Origin: JAWCMQ01 sp039091255
GTDB taxonomy: Archaea; Aenigmatarchaeota; Aenigmatarchaeia; GW2011-AR5; JACRAC01
Direction: 5' to 3'
DNA: 64,000 nucleotides
Assembly: GCA_039091255.1 (NCBI GenBank)
Contig: JAWCMQ010000002.1
Span: forward strand, 62,001-126,000
The notes under the pieces are model-generated. The model saw only the letters and a list, made by a program, of their open reading frames with translations, made no database searches and was not told the DNA's origin. This document shows positions 49,389 to 57,959 of this stretch, in pieces. The first letter of the stretch is position 1. Every line of letters begins with the position of its first letter. Both the position numbers and the translations under genes were made by a program.

Positions 49389-50534
49389 ATGCCAATAAAA
49401 ATCCAGTCCGTGGACTTATACCCCATATACGATTCCTCAGGAGGGCAAACGCTCGAGGCCGCCGTAAACGGCGCTACAGCCTCAGCGCCCGGAGGCATCT
49501 CAACCAGCGCATACGAAGCTAAGACGGTTCCAATAGCGATGGCGCTTAAGGCATTCGAAAAAACGAAAAAAGAGCTTATCGGCACCTTCAGCCAATCGAG
49601 CTTCGATGCCAAGCTCGAGGATCTCATGCCGCAACTTGGCGCGCAGGCAACGACTGCCCTCTCCCTTGCATTTTATGCAAACGAACAGTCGCTGCGCGCA
49701 GCAGCTGCGACCTATTCGCCCGCAAATACATTTCCAAACCTCATTGGAAATGTCCTTGGCGGTGGCAGCCACACGCCGTTCAAGGGTGGGCTCTCAGTGC
49801 AGGAAATACTTATCATCCCAAAATCAAAGACGCTTCCAGCCGCTATAGAAACCAACTTCAAAATATGGCGCGAAGTAGGCGATGCCCTTGCTAAGCGCGG
49901 ACCCTGCGGCCTGAACTACGAAGCCGCTTGGACTGCCGATATTTCAGACGATGCAGCTCTTGCTCTAGTCGCGAGGATAGCAAAGAAGGCGCGAGCAGCG
50001 ATAGGCATTGATATTGCGGCTTCGCAGCTCTACAAAAGTGGCGAATACGTCTGGAGCAACCAAACACTGAAGCGCGAAAGTCACATCGAACGCGTACTTG
50101 AGCTCATCAAAAAATACAAACTCGTCTACGTCGAAGATCCTGTTCAGCAAGATGACTTTAGCGGCTTTGCGACGATAACTGCAGCGGTTAGCGGCAATGC
50201 GCTGATATGCGGCGACGACCTTGTCGCAACGAACCTCGAGCGCCTAAAGCGCGCAATCCGCGAGAAAGCAATAAATGCGCTCATAGTCAAGCCTAATCAA
50301 ACCGGAACTGTTAGCGCAGCAGTCGCAGTAATAAGCCACGCAACGAAGAACAAGCTAGTTCCTGTGATGTCTCACCGCTCGCGCGAAACGTCTGATACTG
50401 CCGTTTGCACACTTGCCCAACTTTGCCCGCTTGCGAAATTCGGCGTTGCAGGCATTCGTACAGCCAAGCTTAACGGCTTGCTGCGGCTTTGGCGCGCCGC
50501 GGTAAAGCCTAAGCTCGCCGCCCCCGCATTTTAA
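49389..50534 (+). CDS. eno: Enolase, short and divergent
   Basis: This enzyme interconverts 2-phosphoglycerate and phosphoenolpyruvate. It has 381 residues against about 420 usually. IGIDIAAS, YVEDPVQQDDFSG, CGDDLVATN, the catalytic-Lys region VKPNQTGTVS and MSHRSRETSDT are recognisable and keep the metal-binding acidic residues and Lys. The N-terminal GNPTVEV motif is changed (SSGGQTLEAAV) and several loops are shortened. It follows rpoK by 60 bases. Confidence 0.88.
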   Translation: MPIKIQSVDLYPIYDSSGGQTLEAAVNGATASAPGGISTSAYEAKTVPIAMALKAFEKTKKELIGTFSQSSFDAKLEDLMPQLGAQATTALSLAFYANEQSLRAAAATYSPANTFPNLIGNVLGGGSHTPFKGGLSVQEILIIPKSKTLPAAIETNFKIWREVGDALAKRGPCGLNYEAAWTADISDDAALALVARIAKKARAAIGIDIAASQLYKSGEYVWSNQTLKRESHIERVLELIKKYKLVYVEDPVQQDDFSGFATITAAVSGNALICGDDLVATNLERLKRAIREKAINALIVKPNQTGTVSAAVAVISHATKNKLVPVMSHRSRETSDTAVCTLAQLCPLAKFGVAGIRTAKLNGLLRLWRAAVKPKLAAPAF

Positions 50535-50627
50535 AAGCTTTCTTCTCAAAATTGAGCAAACCAAAATGACACGCACTGCATGGCGCAAGAAATGCGTGCA
50601 GCATAGGAATTGCCAATCGTGACGATT

Positions 50628-51320
50628 ATGCCAAGAAAAGCTCCTGNNNNNNNNNNNNNNNNNNNNNNNNNNNNNNNNNNNNNNNNNNNNNNNNNNNNNN
50701 NNNNNNNNNNNNNNNNNNNNNNNNNNNNNNNNNNNNNNNNNNNTACAAAAGAAAGACTAATGATTCCGCGCACAATGTACTTGGCAGCGGGCACGCATAT
50801 AGGCATGACGTTCAAAACAGCCTCAATGGCACGCTTCATATACAACGTACGCCCAAACGGGTTGGCGGTCCTGAATATCGGTGAACTCGACCGGCGCATC
50901 GGCCTTGCTGCTAGCATGATTGCCAACGCGAAGACACCTTTGATTGTATGCAGGAAAGACATCGGCTGGGCTGCTGTGCGCAAGTTTGGTGAAGTGACAG
51001 GCGTAAAGTTTCAGACTGGGCGGTTCATGCCCGGTTCGCTGACAAACCCAACCTATGCTGAGTTTACAGAGCCAGACCTTATACTAGCGATAGACCCAGT
51101 AGCAGACCGCCAAGCTATATTGGAAGCCGCAAAGGCGCGCATACCAATAATCAGCCTCGCAGACACCTCGCACGACACATCGTACATAGACCTTGTCCTT
51201 CCCTGCAACAACAAGGGCAAGAAGTCGCTCGCATTGGTGTTTTGGGGCATCGCTAGCCAACTTGCCGCCAAGCAAGGAAAAGAATTCACGCTCAAGGTAG
51301 AAGACTTCGGATGGGAATAG
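50628..51320 (+). CDS. rps2: Ribosomal protein uS2 (contains N run near the start)
   Basis: LMIPRTMYLAAGTHIGM, MARFIYNVRPNGLAVLNIGELDRRI and KAKIPIISLADT-type segments identify archaeal uS2 (here EAAKARIPIISLADTSHD). The first seven codons from the proposed ATG at 50628 precede 97 N (50647-50743), so the true N-terminus is uncertain. The body is about 190 residues, near family length. It lies between enolase and uL16. Confidence 0.92.
   Translation: MPRKAPXXXXXXXXXXXXXXXXXXXXXXXXXXXXXXXXXTKERLMIPRTMYLAAGTHIGMTFKTASMARFIYNVRPNGLAVLNIGELDRRIGLAASMIANAKTPLIVCRKDIGWAAVRKFGEVTGVKFQTGRFMPGSLTNPTYAEFTEPDLILAIDPVADRQAILEAAKARIPIISLADTSHDTSYIDLVLPCNNKGKKSLALVFWGIASQLAAKQGKEFTLKVEDFGWE
50647..50743. 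other. Assembly gap (97 N) near the uS2 start
   Basis: This is a run of 97 N. It is not a multiple of three with respect to an independent estimate, so the frame link between MPRKAP and TKERLMIPR is not proof of a single coding sequence. Confidence 0.9.
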
Positions 51321-51430
51321 ATGGAATCAAAAGGATAGCAAGCAAATAACAGGCCTATACGGCATGCATGCGATGTACAAATGGCTTGCGCCGAAGACGC
51401 GCGCCATAAATTGGATTTGTGGTGAACACT

Positions 51431-51973
51431 ATGGGTCTAAGACCAGGGCGATGCTATCGCACACTCCACAGGCCATATACACGGCAGTCTACCCGCAAGC
51501 CTAGAAAGAGCTATGTCAAAGGGGTTCCTAGGCCCAAAATAACAGATTTCCAGGCAGGCGAGCGCGCGAGTTTTCCCAAGGTTGTCTGCCTTATAGCCAA
51601 GCGTGCAGTTCAAATTCGAGATAATGCCTTGGAATCCGCCCGCGTCGCAGCAGCACAGTCGCTAGAAAAGGCGTTCGGAAAGCCGCAAGGGTACTTTTTC
51701 CGCCTAAGGCCTTATCCGCATCATGTATTGAGGGAAAACCCCCTCGCAACAGGAGCGGGCGCAGACCGCTTCCAGCAGGGCATGCGCCAGTCGTTCGGAA
51801 ACCCTATAGGCAGCGCTGCGCAAGTCGAAGAAGGCCAAATTGTGATGGAAGTCTGGACAGATGAAACCAGCATCAAGCGCGCAAAAGACGCCCTCAATTC
51901 TGCGCGATACAAGCTCCCCACGCCATGTAAGATTCTAGTCAAAAATGCAAGCGAGGTAGGCCCTTTAGTTTAG
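51431..51973 (+). CDS. rpl10e: Ribosomal protein uL16 (archaeal L10e)
   Basis: It has 180 residues from the ATG at 51431, preceded by GGTGA. GLRPGRCYRTLHRPYTRQS, YFFRLRPYPHHVLRENPLA, GADRFQQGMRQSFG and the C-terminal KLPTPCKI are diagnostic. It is placed after uS2, with a 110-base spacer. Confidence 0.95.
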   Translation: MGLRPGRCYRTLHRPYTRQSTRKPRKSYVKGVPRPKITDFQAGERASFPKVVCLIAKRAVQIRDNALESARVAAAQSLEKAFGKPQGYFFRLRPYPHHVLRENPLATGAGADRFQQGMRQSFGNPIGSAAQVEEGQIVMEVWTDETSIKRAKDALNSARYKLPTPCKILVKNASEVGPLV

Positions 51974-52012
51974 TTGCCTGCGAATATTGCTGGGCGCTTC
52001 CAGCTGCGCATT

Positions 52013-53185
52013 CTACCGCCTATAGCCGCACCATGAGCTCATCACTGCGCTGAAAAGGAGGGGCGTTATGATGACAGTGATGAGCACTAAGATGACCATC
52101 GAGCCGTATATCTCGTTTGTTATGGCGCCTAGTGCCAGGGCGATTTGAGATACCACGATTCCGCATTCGCCGCGTGGTATCATGCCTGCGACAACTATGG
52201 CCCTGTCGCGGTGCCTGAAACCGATCCGAGCTGTGACAAACCAAGAGCTAACGACCTTAGTCAGGACCGCAGCAGCCGTTAGCAGAACTATAAACCACCA
52301 ATAGTCAGCGAGGAGGCCGAGGTCTATCACAAGAGCGCTGTAGGCGAAAAATAAAGGTATGAAAAAGCCGTAACCTATCGTTCGCACCTTTGGCGCTATG
52401 ACCGTCTCCGCAAATGCCGACTTTGCCATTGCAAGGCCGGCAAGGAAAGCGCCCACGATGGAAGCAACGCCTATGTTCTCAGCAAAGAACGTCACTGCAA
52501 ACACTATCGCAAGCGGAATCGAAAGGAGTATTTGCTCATCCTTAAGCCTTTGGACCACTGACAAAAAGCGATCGACGGCCTCCGCCCCTACCGTCACCAC
52601 GGCAAGTATGAAGCCAAGTATCACAAACAACAATGTAGCAGACGACCATGCGCTTACAGTTCCGCTGAAGTAGCTTGCCAGGAACGAAAGTCCTATTATT
52701 GTTATGATGTCATCTGCCATCGATGCCGTGACCAAAAACTGCCCAACGCGACTCTGGAATTCCCCGCGCTCCAGAAGTATCTTTATAGGTATGGCAGTTG
52801 AAGTCCCCATAAGTGCTATGCCCAAAAAGACACCGGCATCGATGCTCTCGAGCACAAAATAGCCGACGGCAAAGCCGCCAGCAAGCGACGCTGCGCATGC
52901 GGCAATAGCAAGCACGCTGCCGCTATACACATGCCCTTTCATGTTGTCGAAGCGTGTTGACAACCCAATAAGGAAAACAAGCAGTATGATGCCTATGCTT
53001 GCCAGCCCCTCCAGCAACGGCGTCGGGCTTACCCACATCAGAACAGGTCCAGCCACAAGCCCTGCAAGGACTTCGCCGGCAAGGGCATCAACCTTCAGCC
53101 GTTGGGCTGCCTCGCCAAAGACTTTGGCGAAGAAGAGCAGCACCGCAATGCTTAGTAACACGCTTACGTCCATATGCGCACCCAT
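52013..53185 (-). CDS. CPA2-type Na+(K+)/H+ antiporter
   Basis: It has 390 residues and about twelve hydrophobic segments. LAGEVLAGLVAGPVL is the conserved early motif, GTSTAIPIKIL and SMADDIITIIGLS contain the paired acidic residues of the ion site (DD), and AGMIPRGECGIVVSQ is the family P-R-G-E motif. It lacks the C-terminal TrkA/RCK domains of KefB-like proteins. Its ATG overlaps the stop of the CBS protein (TGATG), so the CBS protein may act as its regulatory module. An ATG at 53173 is an alternative start. Confidence 0.9.
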   Translation of the reverse strand: MGAHMDVSVLLSIAVLLFFAKVFGEAAQRLKVDALAGEVLAGLVAGPVLMWVSPTPLLEGLASIGIILLVFLIGLSTRFDNMKGHVYSGSVLAIAACAASLAGGFAVGYFVLESIDAGVFLGIALMGTSTAIPIKILLERGEFQSRVGQFLVTASMADDIITIIGLSFLASYFSGTVSAWSSATLLFVILGFILAVVTVGAEAVDRFLSVVQRLKDEQILLSIPLAIVFAVTFFAENIGVASIVGAFLAGLAMAKSAFAETVIAPKVRTIGYGFFIPLFFAYSALVIDLGLLADYWWFIVLLTAAAVLTKVVSSWFVTARIGFRHRDRAIVVAGMIPRGECGIVVSQIALALGAITNEIYGSMVILVLITVIITPLLFSAVMSSWCGYRR

Positions 53186-53607
53186 CAGCGAAATGAATAG
53201 TATCCCCTGAGGATGTCGCGTGCCCTTGCAACCCCCAGAATCTTTCCGTTATCTACAACGATAACCGAGCGAACACCATTTGCGGCCATTCTTTTTATTA
53301 GGTCCTCGACGTCGCTTCCAAGGCCTGTAGCCATCGGGCTGCGTGTCATGATTTCACTTACGTAGCGCCCATCGATATGCTTTGGAAAATCGTTTACAAG
53401 CACTGCGGATACCCCCGCAACAGGTTGCGCCCGCACAAGCTTCAGCAAGTCTCTTTCGGTCACAACGCCGACAAGTGAGCTTTCGCCCACGACAGGCAAA
53501 ATATCGGCATTTTGGCGGGCCATGAAGTCGAGCAATTGGCGTATTGTGGAATCTTTGGCTATGGCACGAACGCGCATTGTGGCGCCTTTAAGGTCTCGCA
53601 GTTCCAT
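53185..53607 (-). CDS. Two-CBS-domain protein
   Basis: It has 140 residues from the ATG at 53607 (MELRDLKGATMRVRAI); the frame is open to 53670. Two CBS repeats are seen: STIRQLLDFMARQNADILPVV...LVGVVTERDLL and VEDLIKRMAANGVRSVIVV...ILGVARARDIL. CBS pairs bind adenine nucleotides. The stop overlaps the antiporter start, so the pair is translationally coupled and may work together. Confidence 0.88.
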   Translation of the reverse strand: MELRDLKGATMRVRAIAKDSTIRQLLDFMARQNADILPVVGESSLVGVVTERDLLKLVRAQPVAGVSAVLVNDFPKHIDGRYVSEIMTRSPMATGLGSDVEDLIKRMAANGVRSVIVVDNGKILGVARARDILRGYYSFR

Positions 53608-53705
53608 AGCCACCTTTTGGCAAAAGCCGTATATAACGATTTCTCGACTTAGCGCGAATCCGCAAAGCAATGCTTAAGAACAATGGCGCATCTCATCTAT
53701 TGCCT

Positions 53706-53828
53706 GCCGGGGTCGCATAACCTGGTCATTGCGCCAGCCTGGAAGCGTTCCACCATTTCGAAACGCAGAAAGTCGACCGAAAGCTGGTGGCCCTTTGGGC
53801 CGTGTGAGTTCAAATCTCACCCCCGGCG
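53706..53828 (+). tRNA. tRNA-Ser(GGA) with a 37-nt intron
   Basis: The mature tRNA is 53706-53744 joined to 53782-53828. Acceptor GCCGGGG pairs with CCCCGGC, the discriminator is G, the anticodon stem is CCAGC/GCTGG, and loop CTGGAAA has anticodon GGA. The long variable arm, GGCCC-TTT-GGGCC, and T arm GTGAG-TTCAAAT-CTCAC fit serine. The intron (53745-53781) is at the canonical 37/38 site. The last 19 bases overlap the 3' end of cbf5 on the other strand. Confidence 0.92.
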
Positions 53829-54646
53829 CTTTGCGTAGCAACAACCCTATCAACCTTTATCCTGTTCTTGTCAGCCCGCCCCAGCGCAAGAAGCTCGGAA
53901 CCGGTAGAAAAAATAGCAATCAGACCCTTCTCGATGTTACCGTGCCTTTCCACAATCCAGCCTTCGCGAATAGGGATTCCGTTTAGCACGGCGGCTTTTT
54001 TTGCGTCCGCTACAGCAACCTTGGGAAGATGGGCAACTGCTCGTTCAACCGGCAAAACTATCTGCGCAAGCGCAGCGCTGTTGCCAGCTGCGTCCTTGAT
54101 TTCGTCAAGCTTGCGCGCATCTTTTTCGAAGAACGGCCCACTGCGCGTTCTCCGCAACCCCTTAAGATGCGCGCCGCCAATTTTCAAGCCGATATCACTT
54201 GCGAGTTTTCTGATATAAGTCCCAGCTTCGCATACGATGCGCAGCCGGACATCATTTCCATCTCTGCCAAGTATTTCGATGGAGTAAATCATTCGCGTCC
54301 GTTCCCGTCTGGCAACGGCAGATTTTACTGGCGGCCTCTGTTTCACTGCTCCTACAAATTCGCCGAGCACGCTTCGCAGAATGCTATCGCTGACGTCCTT
54401 GTGAAGATGCACGACAGCTGTGTATTCCTTGTCCAGCCGTTCGAGCGCAGGCGCAACTCGCGTTGCGCGGCCGAGCAGAATCGGCAGCACACCTGTCGCA
54501 CTCGGATCTAGCGTGCCGACATGGCCAGCGCTCCTCGCGCCCAACAGCCTCCTGACGTCCTCGACAACCGCCCGTGATGTCGGCCCTGCCGGCTTGTCTA
54601 GGATCAGCAATCCGCTCTCAAAGGGACTAGAAGCGCAGCGAGGCAT
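53810..54646 (-). CDS. cbf5: tRNA/rRNA pseudouridine synthase Cbf5
   Basis: This is the catalytic subunit of archaeal H/ACA particles, with 278 residues from the ATG at 54646. GLLILDKPAGPTSRAVV, the catalytic GHVGTLDPSATGVLP (Asp), and EAGTYIRKLASDIG are the TruB-family motifs. A C-terminal PUA-like domain contains RHGNIEKGLIAIFS. The final codons and stop lie antisense within the tRNA-Ser acceptor and T arm. Confidence 0.94.
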   Translation of the reverse strand: MPRCASSPFESGLLILDKPAGPTSRAVVEDVRRLLGARSAGHVGTLDPSATGVLPILLGRATRVAPALERLDKEYTAVVHLHKDVSDSILRSVLGEFVGAVKQRPPVKSAVARRERTRMIYSIEILGRDGNDVRLRIVCEAGTYIRKLASDIGLKIGGAHLKGLRRTRSGPFFEKDARKLDEIKDAAGNSAALAQIVLPVERAVAHLPKVAVADAKKAAVLNGIPIREGWIVERHGNIEKGLIAIFSTGSELLALGRADKNRIKVDRVVATQSAGGEI

Positions 54647-54650
54647 GGAC

Positions 54651-55274
54651 TCACGACCGTATTCCATAAGCTGCTCTAATCACGATAGCAAGCGGCACGG
54701 AAACAATAACGTACCACCAAATCCACCCCAGCTGCCACCCTCCAATCAGCGGCAGCGGCGGCAGCACCGCCGCGACCAGCGAAAGGCGGGCCTTGCCATC
54801 GCTTCCGGTCGAGATTTTCCATATATTTTTGGCAAGTATGACGTCGCAAGGCAATTGGCAATTCACTCGTTCGCCATTCCCCTCTATGCTTGCCGCGCCT
54901 TCAGAAACGGATATGGCGTAGCTGCCGTCAGCAGACAGCTCAAAGCTTCCAGCGCCATCGGTAAGCGTCACTTCAACATCATGATAATATGCGCCAAGCC
55001 ACGGCAACAGTATGGCGACAGCAATGAATGACAGCATCATTGGTTTGATGTTCATGCGCATAAGCTCGCGCTGCTGAGCCATCGCCTGCGACAGCAGCTC
55101 CTTTTGGCGCTCCTGCGGAACCTTGCGAACTTCGGCATTAAGCTCCTGCACGCGAGCCTTTATCTCCGCAGCGCGTTCCTGGTTCACGAAAAGGCGGTAG
55201 AACGCGTTGATTATTGCGAGCAGCAACCCCGCGACAATTGCCACACCCAAAGCCGCATTCAGGCCATCAAACAT
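54651..55274 (-). CDS. DUF106/EMC3-like membrane insertase
   Basis: It has 207 residues. There is an N-terminal transmembrane helix (LGVAIVAGLLLAIINAFYRLF), then a cytoplasmic coiled-coil stretch (NQERAAEIKARVQELNAEV), then helices from IKPMMLSFIAVAILL on. An extracytoplasmic loop of about 60 residues precedes the last hydrophobic span. This layout matches archaeal DUF106, related to YidC/Oxa1/EMC3. It stops five bases before cbf5. Confidence 0.85.
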   Translation of the reverse strand: MFDGLNAALGVAIVAGLLLAIINAFYRLFVNQERAAEIKARVQELNAEVRKVPQERQKELLSQAMAQQRELMRMNIKPMMLSFIAVAILLPWLGAYYHDVEVTLTDGAGSFELSADGSYAISVSEGAASIEGNGERVNCQLPCDVILAKNIWKISTGSDGKARLSLVAAVLPPLPLIGGWQLGWIWWYVIVSVPLAIVIRAAYGIRS

Positions 55275-55396
55275 GCTTCAAATCCTCCCATGCGTTGGTA
55301 ATGCCGAAAGAAGCGGGCAAACAATGTCAGATGTCACCGCAAACGCGGCAAAAGAATTCGCCCCTGCTTCTCGTCCATACCAATCAGTTTCACAAT

Positions 55397-55675
55397 TTAC
55401 GTCCTTTCGACCTTTCTGACGCGAAAGCCCTTGCCGATAGGATGCGACTTTTTGCACTCCTTGCACCTGAAGCGCCAATCGACCTTGCGCGTCGGTTTCT
55501 CGCGGCCTTTTGGGTTTTCCTTCGGGAATGAGCCATAGCCGGTCATCTTCCTCAGAAATCGGCGCTGGCCGCGCGCGAGAGTGCGTCTGGTGCGCCGCTT
55601 AGCATCCTCCAATGTGTGCTCGGTGTGCCTTCTGCAAAAGTTGCAATACCTTATTTGCGTTTTAGGAACTATCAT
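55397..55675 (-). CDS. rpl44e: Ribosomal protein eL44
   Basis: It has 92 residues from the ATG at 55675. The zinc-binding pairs are CNFC near the N-terminus and CKEC near the C-terminus; RYCNFCRRHTEHTLE and RRFLRKMTGYGSFP are diagnostic. It starts five bases after the GINS stop. The eL44-GINS-primase neighbourhood is well conserved in archaea. Confidence 0.94.
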   Translation of the reverse strand: MIVPKTQIRYCNFCRRHTEHTLEDAKRRTRRTLARGQRRFLRKMTGYGSFPKENPKGREKPTRKVDWRFRCKECKKSHPIGKGFRVRKVERT

Positions 55676-55680
55676 CGCCG

Positions 55681-56202
55681 TCACCTTGCTTCCACTATCG
55701 CTCCATCCTTCTTCAATATCGCTGCGACCTCATCCGGCAATTCGACTTCTTCGCCAACCTTCAGCTTGTACTCCTTCAAGTCCGGTCCAACGAAATCGAC
55801 CGCTTTTACAACACGCCATGCCCTTCTGCAAACCACCTCAGAATGGCCGACCTGTGCCGTTGCCGAACTTGCCTTGCCAAAGAAGTCCTCCCTGAACCTT
55901 TTTAACCTTTCAACTATCGCCCAAAAAAGCTCCGCCTCGCCAGCCGTGAGATTCTCGGGTGGAAGGCCTGTGCGCGCGGTTATAATCGCCCCATCGACCA
56001 CTTTGCGCTCGCGCATCTCGAGCAGCCGCGCCACAGTTCCTTTGACCGCCTGCAACTCCATGACATCCTCTGGAGAAGCTAGCTTTTCCTTCGTTGCAAG
56101 GTAGTCTTGAATCTCTGCGACAAATCCATCAGGTATCCGCTGTAGCTTTTTGCTTTCGCGCTCCGCACGCTCAAGGTCTCGTATGGATTCGAAGGTTATC
56201 AT
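55681..56202 (-). CDS. gins: GINS complex protein
   Basis: It has 173 residues. The N-terminal helical domain contains SIRDLERAERESKKLQRIPDG-type sequence with FVAEIQDYLA, and the C-terminal small beta domain is VKAVDFVGPDLKEYKLKVGEEVELPDEVA...LKKDGAIVE (abbreviated). This resembles archaeal GINS15/51, which bridges MCM helicase and replication proteins. Its place between primase and eL44 supports the call. Confidence 0.8.
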   Translation of the reverse strand: MITFESIRDLERAERESKKLQRIPDGFVAEIQDYLATKEKLASPEDVMELQAVKGTVARLLEMRERKVVDGAIITARTGLPPENLTAGEAELFWAIVERLKRFREDFFGKASSATAQVGHSEVVCRRAWRVVKAVDFVGPDLKEYKLKVGEEVELPDEVAAILKKDGAIVEAR

Positions 56203-56269
56203 GTTTCAACGCCCCTATTGCGCGAAAGCGACTGTATTTCTCCACAGCAAGAAAGCATTAAAAACGATT

Positions 56270-57898
56270 TCATCCGCCATGCATCCGCGTCTTATGAGCT
56301 GCCAATGCGCGTAGCGTCTTGAACTCTCGCGCACACTCATCGCAGCTAAAGCCGCGCATAACATAGTTCGACTTTACTTTCATTTTATCATAACGAGCCG
56401 GTGAAGCCGCTGAGACGTTTGCGGCGCAACTTGTTCCTTCAGCATTCGCAGGCAACCCATGTGTAGGGCGATTCTGCTGTTTCATGGCCCAACTGTTGCT
56501 TTTCCTTCCGATGCCAAGCTTCCTAAAAGGGTAGCTTATGGGGTTTTTTATGGTGACTTCACCGGCACGGTTTTTGCAGAAGCCGTCAGGTTGGCATATG
56601 CCGATGCTTTTGTAAAACAGGTCATTCGAGCAATTGGCTGGATTGATGCTGCGATTTTGCTGCATTGCCCATCTCAGCTGACTAAGCAGAACAGACTGCG
56701 GCAACTGCGGCGAATTCTTCACATTCCATTCTTGAAGCTTGCCCTCGATTTCATGCCACGACCAATTGGCAAAGCGCAAAAAGCTAATGAGAGTAAAGCC
56801 AGACCGCTTCTTGCCATCTTTGAGCCCTGCCAAAATGTTTCTAATGCAAGGTGGAAAGTCCGCTTCGGATACCTTTCCCTCCAGCCTTACTTCCCTCCGC
56901 ACAGCAGGTTGCTCTTCTTTTTTCTGCACCGCCCACCAGTCGAGCGCATCCAGCAAGAGCCCTTCAGCAGAGCCAGGCTCGGCGACGAAAAACGGCTGTA
57001 CTTCCTTCGCCTTCAGAACGACATCAGCCTTCGCGACTTCAGGGGAAAATGTAGCTAGCTGGTCAGGCGCTATTGGAAGTGACACGTTCCATGTTTTCTC
57101 GTTTAGCGAATAGGGTGCGCGCACGAGATGCCGCGCACCCCAGTCTTGTTCTATCTCGACAAAATAAAAGGGGCTAAGCTCGGATGGCATGACATCGAGC
57201 ACCTCGAGCATCTCTTTCAGCGGCCGTCTCTTTAGGAGTTCGTCCATAAGTGGGGCNNNNNNNNNNNNNNNNNNNNNNNNNNNNNNNNNNNNNNNNNNNN
57301 NNNNNNNNNNNNNNNNNNNNNNNNNNNNNNNNNNNNNNNNNNNNNNNNNNNNNNNAGCAATTTTCGAACGTATGAACCGCGCAAGTATGCGAGCAATGCG
57401 AGGATAGCCAACCTCGGCAGGCTTGTAATCTATCGTTTTGGGAAAGGCGTTCCATGGCAGGCAGATGTGCCAGCCCCGCCTTCCGGAGAATTTTAGGCCA
57501 TACCTTTTGATGCCGTACTTCTGGAACAGCTTGCAGATAAGCTGTGCTGCAACCGTTGATTCGCCAAGGCCAAGCTTGCTGTCTATGTCGATAACAAAAT
57601 CCCATCCTGTGCGCAATGTATCATAACGAGTCTGCAAAGCAGACGAGCTATTGGTGTTCGCGCTACCTGCCGCAGCCAACTGCATCGGGAATCGCCAGCG
57701 CTCAACAGATATGTGGAAGGACGTTATGCCTTTGCGCGCAAGCTGACCAACATCAGCCGGAAACTGTATAACGTTCGGGCGTGAATCATAATGCCCACTT
57801 GCGTACACGCCTACTGCTTCACGGCCCACCGCAGCCTCGGTTATTGCCTTGGCGATCTTCTCGTTAGAATAATACTCTATAATGCTGGCAAGCTGCAT
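56270..57898 (-). CDS. priSL: Fused DNA primase (PriS-PriL) with C-terminal C2H2 finger (contains N run)
   Basis: It has about 542 residues from the ATG at 57898, with a TATA-like GTTTTAAAG about 25 bases upstream; a TTG at 57967 is the longest start. The PriS catalytic motif is GWDFVIDIDSKLG with FSGRRGWHI. The PriL Fe-S domain follows: PPCIRNIL, FTLISFLRF and the Cys set NCSND...GIC...GFC. A C2H2 finger closes the protein (CDECAREF...HKTRMH). Fused primases are known in Nanoarchaeum-like DPANN. Two palindromic-element copies are inserted in frame, and 99 N interrupt at 57257-57355. Confidence 0.85.
   Translation of the reverse strand: MQLASIIEYYSNEKIAKAITEAAVGREAVGVYASGHYDSRPNVIQFPADVGQLARKGITSFHISVERWRFPMQLAAAGSANTNSSSALQTRYDTLRTGWDFVIDIDSKLGLGESTVAAQLICKLFQKYGIKRYGLKFSGRRGWHICLPWNAFPKTIDYKPAEVGYPRIARILARFIRSKIAXXXXXXXXXXXXXXXXXXXXXXXXXXXXXXXXXAPLMDELLKRRPLKEMLEVLDVMPSELSPFYFVEIEQDWGARHLVRAPYSLNEKTWNVSLPIAPDQLATFSPEVAKADVVLKAKEVQPFFVAEPGSAEGLLLDALDWWAVQKKEEQPAVRREVRLEGKVSEADFPPCIRNILAGLKDGKKRSGFTLISFLRFANWSWHEIEGKLQEWNVKNSPQLPQSVLLSQLRWAMQQNRSINPANCSNDLFYKSIGICQPDGFCKNRAGEVTIKNPISYPFRKLGIGRKSNSWAMKQQNRPTHGLPANAEGTSCAANVSAASPARYDKMKVKSNYVMRGFSCDECAREFKTLRALAAHKTRMHGG
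56386..56410 (-). repeat. Palindromic element inside primase (copy 2)
   Basis: It has the same TATCATAACGAG left end as the copy at 57619, followed by a weak CGG...CCG stem. In frame it contributes a Ser/Ala-rich stretch ending ARYDK just before the C2H2 finger. Confidence 0.6.
57257..57355. other. Assembly gap (99 N) inside primase
   Basis: This is a run of 99 N. The right edge begins AGCAATTTT, which matches the palindromic-element tail GAGCAATTT, so an element copy may lie in the gap. The missing length cannot be judged from the family here. Confidence 0.8.
57619..57654 (-). repeat. Palindromic element inside primase (copy 1)
   Basis: TATCATAACGAG leads into the perfect stem GTCTGC-AAA-GCAGAC and then GAGCTATTGG. 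It is read in frame as NSSSALQTRYDT in a surface loop immediately before the catalytic motif. This is the clearest coding-sequence copy. Confidence 0.8.
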
Positions 57899-57959
57899 GC
57901 TGCAAGTTTGGAGCGAGTCTTTAAAACCAAATTTGCCCGCGCGAATAGGCAAGCAGCAA

